64,000 nucleotides of DNA from Plutella xylostella (lineage: Eukaryota > Arthropoda > Insecta > Lepidoptera > Plutellidae), in NCBI RefSeq assembly GCF_932276165.1, contig NC_063986.1, positions 4,476,501-4,540,500 of the forward strand. The letters run 5' to 3'. Made by a program: the position numbers and the translations under genes. Shown here piece by piece: positions 55,246 through 64,000 of this stretch. The notes below the pieces were generated by a model that did no database searches, was not told the DNA's origin, and was given only the letters and a program-made list of their open reading frames with translations. Each line of letters starts with the position of its first letter. Position 1 is the stretch's first letter.

Positions 55246-55755
55246 CTACATAGCCTGTAAAACAGTAATTAGGCGGCGCCAAAACACGGATTTATTGCGC
55301 CTAAACTGCGCCAACAGAGCATTGGAAATATTCATTCGAACACGTCGTTGGTCTGATGTTAGCAAACGCGGCAGCCAACGCGCGGACAGCCTTCTCATGC
55401 CTAAATCTTGATTTAATATGTGATAAACACGTTTTCTGGACATTTTCATTGCCTCTGCTATCTCTCTCACTCTAATTCGGCGGTCGTCTAACACCATTTG
55501 AAGAACTTTAGCGATGTTATCGTCAGTAGTTACAGTTTTTGGACGTTCCGAACGTTCATCATCTCCGAAGCTCTTACGGCCACGTTTAAATTCGGCTGCC
55601 CAAAATTTTACAGTGGTAAATTACGGTGAAGAGTCCCCGTACACAGAATCTAACTCATCTTTGATTTTCGTAGGGGTATTCCCTTTCAAAAACCAATATT
55701 TTAAGACAGCTCGATACTCGATATTGTAAATTTTCACAGAAATGCTCACATCGAC
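55246..55755 (-). pseudogene. mariner transposase remnant: DNA-binding half only
   Basis: The frame reads from ~55755 to TAG at 55246 with one internal TAA (55623-55621) and no in-frame Met at the start. Recognisable parts are the first helix-turn-helix (EYRAVLKYWFLKGNTPTKI, then FWAAEFKRGRKSFGDDERS) and the second (VREIAEAMKMSRKRVYHIL, then LSARWLPRLLTSDQRRVR). At the point where the catalytic DETW motif should follow RRLITV, sequence jumps to a short tail: the DD34D catalytic domain has been deleted. It may have bound the element ends when intact, but it cannot transpose. Confidence 0.88.
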
Positions 55756-55850
55756 TCACTCAAACGACTGTAAAATTAAAACCACGCGTCAAAAATGGCT
55801 GAAACTTTGAAGTGTTGCTGTCAAAAGATGCACAGTTACATTCCCTGACT

Positions 55851-55884
55851 CAAGGACTTTGTATTATATAATACAAAGTCCTTG
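55851..55884. repeat. 34-bp perfect palindrome with 8-bp direct flanks
   Basis: CAAGGACTTTGTATTAT is followed immediately by its exact complement. Both sides carry CCCTGACT (55843-55850 and 55885-55892), as expected for a target-site duplication. It looks like two 17-bp transposon ends joined without an interior. Confidence 0.85.
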
Positions 55885-55953
55885 CCCTGACTTTAATTGA
55901 TGTGTGCTGCCATCTTCACGTTGAGGTCGGAAACTTTTCAGACCACCTACGTA

Positions 55954-57534
55954 TGTTTTTGACGTTCTAGGCTAAAATATTTACTAATATTGAAAAATAA
56001 AATTAAGTTCAGTCATGTATTTTTTTTTATAAATTAGCGTTTTTGTAATGTAAATTCAACAGTAACCCTACCCAAGTATAGTATACAGTATACTACATAT
56101 GTATACCGGTCGGCGGATGCGGACAATTTGATCACAAAGGGAGAGGTCACAATACAATGTAAAGTCGAAGTGATTATTTACTATAGAAAATGTGAGTCGT
56201 CTCGAAAACACTGTCGATGTTTTATTGTACATTGTTTATTTATTTTTTTAATCCCAAACATTATTGTTTATATGTATAAAAGTATTTAACCATATTTGGG
56301 ATTTGTGAGTGCATGTTAAATATGTACCTACCTATAATTTTATTATATTAATCTTTTTATTTATCTTAATATTTATTATAAATTTAAAATAAGCATGTAG
56401 GTACCTACTTACTAGCAAAAATTGTTACTATCGCAATGAAACTATTTGTTTTAGCTGTAGTTTATTATGAAGAAGTAAGAAAATGCAGTTTCTTGATTTG
56501 GGTACTCGTATAGCACTAAAAGGAAATTTTTCTTAATCGATCTTTGGTCTCACGTGAAATTGAAGGCCTTGTTAACTTAAAATACGTATGTGTTTTAGCA
56601 GACAACCTTATCTCATTTCTAAAGTCTGCTTTCAAAATAGATCAACTAACTTATTCTCACTAGTTCTAGAATAGAAGTAATTTTGAATGATGTTATACTG
56701 ACAAGTTTGTGCGCCTTCCCGGAATAAAATTAAAGTTCAATTTTGGGAATAAGATGCTGGAATGCGAATGATGTTGTATTTCTAGTTAGTTCTATGATGA
56801 ATACCTAATTCAAGTACCTTCAACATAATAATAGGTATTCGTAGCCAAAGCTAAGTCGCCGTCTGTTACAGTTCTAGACATCAGCTAAACCTAGGGTGCG
56901 TCTGGGAAACATGGAAGTATTCAAAAAATTACACTGCCTAATAAAATATATTTTTTTACCTTTCAATTTCCTCTCGGACATACGTTTCCTAGGGTGAATT
57001 TTCAAGGGTTAGAAAGAAAGACAGAATAAAGAAAGAAGAAGGTTACAGATCGGAATAGCCCTATCGCTGAATTCAGTCTACATCTACAGTCGCTTTCGCA
57101 TTTGCGCTCGATGTTCGACTGGCCTAATCCTCCCCCAGTGGGGGGCACAATGAGACAGTCTAGAAACAATTTGTTATTCGGGAACTCACTAAATGGCGAG
57201 TCACGTACTCGATTACGTGACTGCTAATCAAAGCAAAGGCCTACTGAATCAGAGGGCCTAGTGTCGGTTTTCCTTAACCGATCGAGCAGTGAAAATGTCG
57301 CTGAATTGACGCATTATAAAAAATAATACTATATCTCCAAGATGGGTAAGCGATGTGTAAATGTTATAGCGGTGAAGGAAGTTTGCGTTACTGTTAGGTA
57401 CATAGACTGTATAATATATAGATGTAGAGGTAGGTATATGCCAATATGTTTATAGTTTAGAGCCTAATGGAGATAGCCTATAGATATACCTACCTAAATT
57501 GCGTCACTTTCTTATTAGAGGCTACCTTCTTGGG
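55954..57534. other. Upstream DNA: no feature seen
   Basis: AT-rich sequence; no repeat family or coding frame that I can support. Confidence 0.45.
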
Positions 57535-58075
57535 TCTTTAACCTACTTCAAAAAGGAGGTTCTCAATTCGTCGGGATCTTTTTTTATATATATTTTTTAT
57601 GTATGTTCACCGATTACTCCGCCGTTTATGGACCGATTTTGAAAATTCTTTTTTTTGATGTATTAGGTTGAGCTCCCAGGTGGTCCCATTTTTTTCAGAA
57701 TTTTGTTTCACCCCCAAAGCCACCGGCAAAGGGTTAAAACAGGGTATGAATTTCCATTTTGGGCACCTATTAACCGATTCTAATGAAATTTAGAACGTGA
57801 ATATAGTTCTTATAATTAAAAAATATGATGGTGACCTTGACCTGATCTGATGATGGAAACGGAAGTCAGTGAAGGGAACTCCTCAACGGTATATAGCAAC
57901 TACCTCGTGCTTAGGCTTGAATGATTCGTATTGACTAGTAGAACGAAATGGTATCATTTTCATCTTACTTTTGAGTGACAATTTATAATTTCAAATAAAC
58001 TAAAAACAATAAAATAAAATAATAATTTAAAAAAATAAAAAACCGACTTCAAAAATTACTAAAAAGTAAGAAATA
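57535..58075. repeat. Interspersed repeat with 'accgacttcaaaaaaggagg' style ends
   Basis: It begins cttcaaaaaggaggttctca, then attcgtcgggatc, and contains ccgattactccgccgtttat. It ends near aaaaaaccgacttcaaaaat. I recall this as a common lepidopteran repeat; end fragments also appear at ~24707-24745 and, inverted, at ~41265-41315. Confidence 0.6.
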
Positions 58076-58078
58076 ATT

Positions 58079-58182
58079 AATAATAGCAGGAACTGTTCTT
58101 TTTTGAAGTTGGTGCCATATTTCTTCAGATTCCTTTGCACCGCACCAACATAAAAATAACAGTTCCTGCTATTATTAACTAT
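58079..58182. repeat. Foldback: inverted 'taatagcaggaactgtt'
   Basis: taataatagcaggaactgtt (left) and aacagttcctgctattatta (right) form a perfect inverted pair of 20 bp around a ~60-bp loop. Confidence 0.75.
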
Positions 58183-59528
58183 TTATATAACTACATGTTC
58201 CTTGTGGCGGAGCTAGTGCAGCGCGTGTAAAGCTAGGAAGGACTCTTCTGTAGCATAAAAATTGCGTTTACTCACCTTTCCTCGAACGGTGTAAAAACTC
58301 ACACTTCGCGTGCTGAATCAAAACTGTTCGAACGTTACTTTACATGTCACGTAATAAGGGTGTGAGATCCGATAACATGTAGGTAGATCGCAGAGGTCGT
58401 ATCATAATTTCATAAATTAATAAATTTTGACATCGACATACTTATTTTGCCATCATCTTTTAGGTTTTCACGTTCCATACGTCAAAAGATTAGTTATTAT
58501 ACTCTACGATGTCGGTCTGGGAAAAATAAAAATAATTAATATTTAACAGTACTTTTCTTGGGGAAAGTTACTAAACATTTGCTTATTTTTTTGTGAGCAT
58601 ATGATTTACGATCCGTATTTTTTTTGCTAATGGGTTGTGTTTGTGGTAAACAAGGCTAACTACGTTGTGTTTATTTTATAAAGGTGAGTTGACACAGTGG
58701 CGGATGCGGGCGCCTGACCTGAATTTGCATATTCGCTGAAAGAGACAGGTTTGACGCAAATGTAAACATAGCTTTATCCAGAAATCATCCCTGTGGGGCT
58801 AGCTATTTTGCCTTGCTTAGTAAACACAATTTCACTCAACTATTGAGGTATGTATAAAAAAGTTATTTTTCATCACTCGTGCTCAAGTTAGGTAAGTGTT
58901 ACCTGAAATGCGGGATGAAAATAGCTTTTTTTTCGTCCATAGGGAACATTTATTTCTGGATAACTAATAATGCTTAACTTGATTTACACAATATACCTGA
59001 CCCTGACCACAATTTATCTGCGAAATGTCGTATTTAATAAAGTTAGAATAGCTACATTCAACGTTCATATCGCAATATCAGTGAAAATCCCACTCCAACC
59101 GCAGACAGGCTTCGATCGACTATTATTTGTACAGTTTAGACAAAACAAATACAGGGTTATTTCACGTAAGGATTATAAAGATTTATTTATCCAATTTATA
59201 ACTGAAAACACTGTGAACTTTGTAAAAGAGCATGGGTACTTGTGAATTATGAAACATACATTGATTTTGTTAATTTCACACATGTTATGTAAATGTAGGT
59301 ACTTTAATGTGTTTTTGTTCATCAAGATAGTTATCTTTGTAATAAGCATTCGTGCTTGACATTTCGTCGAATTTTATTTGAAATGGATGTACTTCAGTCA
59401 TGCAACAGTTTGTATTTTATGGAAAAAATATAATATATCAATACTCAGTACTTGTTGTCGTGGAAAAAATACCGAACAATTTAAAAGCGCTTATCTAAAC
59501 ATCTATATTTTACATTCCAATGAAAATA
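58183..59528. other. Upstream DNA: no feature seen
   Basis: The 91-codon ORF at 58970-59245 has no domain I recognise. Otherwise AT-rich spacer. Confidence 0.4.
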
Positions 59529-60053
59529 CAGGGTGTCCCAAAAGTCACCGATATGCCTTGGAGGTCTGATAGATCAGCTCATGAGTAGCCAGAATATCAT
59601 AATATGATCTCAGTAAAAATTCGATAGTTTTCAATATATTGACACTTTTATCAATTTGGTGAAAATCGACACCTACTTTTCAGCATTGCGTCGTATATTT
59701 TTTTTACAGTGTGTAGGGTCAAATTTGCTCATAAAAAATATGATTAACTGGTATGACTTTGAGAACCGTGTTTTTTTTAAACATACAGCGTTACACGATA
59801 TTTTTTTTTGACTGTGATTAATAGCAGGGCTATACAGGGTGATGCAATACCAAAAAAATACTAACAATATGGAATTTTGTACCGGCGGCACGCAAAAAAC
59901 TGATCCAAGGTGTCGATTTTCACCAAATTTATAAAAGTGTCAATATCTCGAAAACTATCGAATTTTTAGTGAGGTCATATTATGATATTCTGGCTACTCA
60001 TGAGCTGGTCTATCAGCCCTCAAAGGCATATCGTTGACTTTTGGGACACCCTG
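59529..60053. mobile_element. 525-bp foldback MITE with CAGGGTGTCCCAAAAGTCA ends
   Basis: The left arm from cagggtgtcccaaaagtca through gctcatgagtagccagaata and caatttggtgaaaatcgaca is mirrored on the right, ending tgacttttgggacaccctg. Arms are ~150 bp, flanked by TA. It is a Tc1/mariner-like non-autonomous element. Confidence 0.85.
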
Positions 60054-60055
60054 TA

Positions 60056-61474
60056 TTCCTACAATAAGATACAGTCCGAAATTATAATCTTAAAAACAAA
60101 ATAAATATGTATGTATAGGTAGATATGTAATAGGTAGGTACACAATGAAACTTATTTTATTCATAAAATGTAATGTAATATACTTACGTACCTATTATGA
60201 AGTCAGTTTTTTTGGTTTAAGTTTTGCAACAATTAAAAAAAAAATGGTTTCATTTAAAAAAATGCATATTTTTAGCACTTTTTGTGGCTTTTCGCTTCAG
60301 GGGCTTTACGTCTACAGCACTCGTGGTCTTTTTGTCCCGGATAGTTTTCCCTGCAAAAGTATTTTATTTGCTTTCTGCAAACGTTCAGCCGTTCAAACAA
60401 TAGTTACAAAGCAACGAGAAAAACTTTAACTCAGTATTTCAATAAACTAAATTCTGTGATCTTAAAATAAAGTTAAACTAACTATTCACATTCAGTATTA
60501 TAATATTTAAAAAAAAAATTCAAGCATAAAGTTTTTTTTAATTATTGAAAACTTCTGTGGTTCTGCGGGAGAGTCCAATGTTTATGATGAGAGGACTCAC
60601 ACTTCGTTGATCCTCCTAGTACTCCTAATCCCGCGTTCAACGACCAGCAGTTTTATCGAGTGACCGAACAGTAAAATGTCAATGCACTATCAAACCAAAC
60701 AGGACACAACAGAACCTGTTGCTATATTTTCCTTTTCACAATTCTGAAAATCCTAAGATTATTATTTAAATTCAGTACTTTACGCTTTAACTTTATCGTA
60801 AAACTTTACAATTTAGTTCTTCGCAGAAACTAAATCAAGATTTGTAAAATGTTCATCAATAAAGTTTAGCGCCGCTGAAAGCGTTAATTTACATGTCTGG
60901 ATATTCAAATGTTAAAAATATTTATAAACACGAATACAATTTTAAGATAAGGTAAGATAAGTTTTATAAGTAAATCTTATTTTTATTTACCTAGTACCTA
61001 CGCATGAAAAACTTAAAGATGCGGAACTTCTAAATAAGTCGGTCCGTCAATGTAATTCCAATTTTCAGAACCTGCCTCCTTATAATTAGTACTTAGATTT
61101 TAGGTATCTACTACTAAGTATTAGCAGGCAGGTAGCCCCCCGCTCCCTACCTAGGTTCTAAAATTGTAATTAGCATGAATAACAGACACTAAAGGAATCA
61201 CAGATACATTTTATTTATTTTATTTACAATGCATTTGAACTGATAAACAACACCTTGGGGCTGTTTTGTCTCCAGTTTTAATCTGGAACCAATGAAGTAA
61301 ACATAAAAACCTAATATAATCTCTCAGAATAGAAATTAATCTATTGAACACTCATTTAGAAGTAACACTGGAAAGATACTCAAAAAGTTTCACAATATTA
61401 TCACCATCCCTTACAGGCATCAGGAATATAATATGGAAATACATAAACACATATACTTAATTATGTAAGTATCT
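60056..61474. other. Upstream DNA: no feature seen
   Basis: AT-rich. The 94-codon ORF at 60145-60429 is compositionally like its surroundings and has no motif. Confidence 0.4.
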
Positions 61475-61610
61475 ACAGGGTGTTTCCAAAAGGGTATAAG
61501 AACAACGAAGGTAAGGTAAAAGGTACTAAGCCGAAACCTACATGTGCAGCATGTTATTTCATCTAAGCCAGAAAATGAAATCAGTATTTCAAAATTCAAC
61601 GTCATACGTC
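61475..61610. mobile_element. Left-arm fragment of the CAGGGTGTTGCAAAA MITE family
   Basis: acagggtgtttccaaaaggg, then aagccgaaacctacatgtgc and gaaatcagtatttcaaaatt, follow the left arm of 47631-47892 with a ~25-bp insertion. No right arm was found. Confidence 0.65.
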
Positions 61611-61679
61611 AACTTATTCTAGCCATATTCTTCAATGGTGAAATCGGGCAGATTCCGGCCTTACACGATTTTTTTTTTT

Positions 61680-61990
61680 TTTTTAATTAGCCTATTTTGT
61701 TTCCCACTGCTGGGCAAAGGCCTCCCCTTTTTCCTTCCACACCCTTCGATCCTGTGCACTCTCAGCCCAGTTATTATCAAACTTATCCAGGTCGTCCCGC
61801 CATCTCCGTCTCGGCCTGCCTCTCCGCCGGCGCCCGTCGCCCGGCACCCACTCGGTCGCTATCTTGGCCCACCGGTCCGGGTGCATGCGGTAGACGTGGC
61901 CGGCCCAGTTCCACTTGAGCTTCGTAGCCGAGCCACCTCTGGAGCGGGGGGTGCGAAGAATCCCCGGGCGAATACGACGCTCCGTCAAAC
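61680..61990 (-). pseudogene. LINE ORF C-terminal fragment with poly(A) tail
   Basis: The minus-strand reading (61988 to 61692) has LKWNWAGHVYRMHPDRWAK, then EWVPGDGRRRRGRPRRRWRD and WAESAQDRRVWKEKGEAFAQ followed by QW, the C-terminus of an RTE/CR1-type LINE different from the copies at 23627 and 47217. It is followed by a minus-strand poly(A) run (plus t-tract at ~61669-61684). The upstream reverse transcriptase is missing. Confidence 0.85.
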
Positions 61991-62451
61991 GAACTTGGCC
62001 TTACACGAATACGCTGCAGAAAATATTTTTGACCCGTATGTATTTATTATGTAATTATGATAAATAAAATTGTAGCTACAAATGCAGCCGCGTTGCTCTA
62101 TGATGAAAATGTATTAAATTATGATCGGAACAAATGTACAAAAGCATGTAGGTATCTAGTTGACAAGCATTGTGTCTGGCACGGTAAAAAGTTGGCTAGT
62201 GACCAATAAGATAGTGCCTGCCAGTTCAGTTCATACTTCTTCCTCAAATAAAGTAAAAATATACTTTTTAGTTGGCTTTACAAGCTAGCTTTGTCATACC
62301 GGTTGACGGTATACCTACTATTATTTTTATGCTCTCTACGGGGATGTTCGTTTCTGTCGGGGTCACTCTAGCTTACGAATAACTTAGTTTTTGTTAAATA
62401 TTGTAGGTAGTATTAAACTTATCTATTGCATGACAATCAAGGGAACCTGGC

Positions 62452-62575
62452 CCTGTAGCACGGGGCGCTATTAAAAAAGTTCTCCGTCGCGCTTGCTCTT
62501 GAGCCTCGCGATGTGAGTGAGCGCGATGGAAAACTCTTGCTACGTCTTAAATGCGCTTCGTACTAGCCCTTTTAT
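62452..62575. mobile_element. Palindromic repeat with 'gtagcacggggcgc' end
   Basis: aaagttctccgtcgcgcttg and gagtgagcgcgatggaaaac are imperfect inverse copies around cttgagcctcgcgatg. It stands out as GC-rich. I recall 'tagcacggggcgc' ends from lepidopteran MITEs. Confidence 0.55.
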
Positions 62576-63065
62576 ACCTACTTAGTATAACAACAAACAA
62601 TAAAACATCATAAATTATAAAGAAGTAAACCCTTTACCTACTTCTGTCCACATCTTTCTGCGTTTTCATCCTGTTGTTTACAGAAACTTGAAAAGCTATT
62701 TCCAATGATTGTGGACTTTGACGGGGGCGTCCAGTGCGGTGGAGGGAAATAAAATATTTGATTGTTTGTGTTTATTTATATGTTACAGGAAATATATGAA
62801 ATACAGGAATGGTATATACCGACCAAAATTCCTAGATGTCGAACATTTCCTAGAAAATATAGATCTAAGTAAAATATAATAAAATGGAGGGAAGTTTTAT
62901 ACAGACAGGTAGTCGTGGTCATGCTGAAAAATGTAACTAGAGTGTGAACGCCTATAAGTACCTACATATAATCGCTTTTAGTGATAAGACCGCCTTTTTT
63001 GTACCTATGTGTTTATATTTAAGCTTTGTATAATATTCTATTTTTGTGTACAAATAAAGAATATT

Positions 63066-63084
63066 CTATCTATCTATCTATCTA
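63066..63084. repeat. (CTAT)n microsatellite
   Basis: About five CTAT units. Confidence 0.9.
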
Positions 63085-64000
63085 TAATCCTACTAATACT
63101 GTTTGTATTCTGACATTCGGGGGCTGCTTAAATATAGTCGATTGCTAAAATGTTCGATGGTGGTATGATACCTGATAGATACCTACAATATTCTTTATTT
63201 GCAAGTACTTACACAACAATAAAAGAAAATGGAAGTGGCGGTGAACTTAATCATAAATTCAAGAATTATGATACCTGTAAATTTGTTTTTGTTTATTTAT
63301 AACATCTAACATTATCGACTTCCCTAACACCCGGATCCCCACCATTCGATCATAAGACTGACGTCAAAGGCAACCTTAATAAATCAGCAGAAGCCGAAAA
63401 AATATGGTATATAGTATTAATTACTTACCCAAATACCCAGAACAATGCCTTGAGGGTCCCGTAGTAAAAGTTGGGATACCACAAGTCAAAGAAGGTAAGC
63501 CGAAAGGAGTTAGTAAAAAGCATAACTCTGAAAAACTTTAAGAGTTTCGAAAAAACTTGCTTTGCGTTCGATCTACTCAATCTGTTCTCTAGGTTATCCC
63601 TGTACCTCTATGTAACGAAAAATGTAATGAAAGAACCATCATCATAAAATGATTTAATGTTCTTTTCCTTACACTAAATATGTTATTTTTACGATCTTCT
63701 CAAACAGCGGGCATCGTTTATTTATAACCCTGTTTGACACTTTATGAAGCGACGTAATTAAATAAGCCTCTTTATGTTATTTGTATTTGAAAAAATATAT
63801 ACCTACTGACTTACCAATATTCATATAAGTACCCATTTCTAGCAAAAAAAACTTCACTTATGTACCTAACTACTGTAAGTATCTACAAACTTTTCAGTAG
63901 GTACCTACTTAAGTAATTTATATTTAGTTTCCTACGAGACATCTTGAATTTTACTTGAAAAAGTTTAACCTTTGTTTGTTATTTGTGTAAGTACCTAATT

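Larger units (their letters stand above)
55173..55951 (-). mobile_element. mariner-family transposon, internally deleted
   Basis: The 28-bp terminal repeats CGTGGGTGGTCTGAAAAGTT and complement CGTAGGTGGTCTGAAAAGTT (one difference) are flanked by TA (55171-55172 and 55952-55953). The 779-bp length compares with ~1.3 kb for intact mariners, and the missing part is the catalytic region. A 34-bp palindrome has inserted at 55851-55884. Confidence 0.92.
61991..64000. other. Right end of window: no gene seen
   Basis: AT-rich DNA with the palindromic block at 62452-62575 and a (CTAT)n tract at 63066-63084. No coding region was recognised. Confidence 0.45.

Noticed and set aside
58970..59245. 91-codon ORF upstream of the receptor
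   Set aside because: Composition equals flanking DNA and no domain or homologous family was recognised.
61635..62054. 139-codon plus-strand ORF
   Set aside because: It is the antisense shadow of the LINE C-terminal fragment on the minus strand.

Overview
This window looks like nuclear DNA from a lepidopteran insect (moth or butterfly). It is AT-rich and intron-dominated, with many 'taggtac/gtacctac' runs, tRNA-derived SINEs, RTE-type LINE tails and TA-, TTAA- and 8-bp-duplicating DNA transposons of kinds I associate with Lepidoptera. The order is recalled from repeat style and was not checked by a search; I cannot name a species.

One protein-coding gene is supported. It is a neuropeptide G-protein-coupled receptor on the minus strand, read right to left from the start codon at 39156 to the donor after 5011. 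Six small exons (78-214 bp) with clean GT-AG borders and matching phases give 855 nt, or 285 uninterrupted residues: an extracellular N-terminus with two N-glycosylation sites, TM1 to TM5, and the start of the third intracellular loop. TM6, TM7 and the tail must lie beyond position 1. Motifs (GN in TM1, HRRMRTVTN before TM2, DRY, WPDG in ECL2, IGECT and RAKRK in ICL3) place it in the insect tachykinin/natalisin receptor family, nearer the TkR86C (natalisin-receptor) type. Introns are 1.7-9.5 kb.

Layout: 1-5010 is intron 6, holding damaged copies of the 3' end of exon 6 interleaved with SINE pieces. 5011-5158 is exon 6. 5210-6929 is a hAT-type element with a perfect 8-bp target duplication and a nested 1.1-kb foldback element. 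9782-9859 is exon 5. 9860-19320 is intron 4, with SINEs, a piggyBac derivative and a partial copy of the exon 4 tail. 19321-19455 is exon 4. 19456-28059 is intron 3. 28060-28273 is exon 3. 28274-29939 is intron 2. 29940-30082 is exon 2. 30083-39019 is intron 1. 39020-39156 is exon 1 with the start codon. 39157-64000 is upstream DNA dominated by mobile elements: nested MITEs, a third copy of a ~0.57-kb repeat, a deleted mariner and LINE tails. A GC-rich spot near 51.4 kb could be a distal first exon or promoter.

No operon, CRISPR array, genuine tRNA or rRNA gene, virus or toxin gene was seen. I found no new biochemical system. The points most worth a second look are the amplification of receptor exon 3' ends with their splice donors, the hAT insertion about 50 bp from a splice acceptor, the piggyBac derivative with a zinc-finger remnant, and a 34-bp perfect palindrome flanked by an 8-bp duplication inside the mariner.
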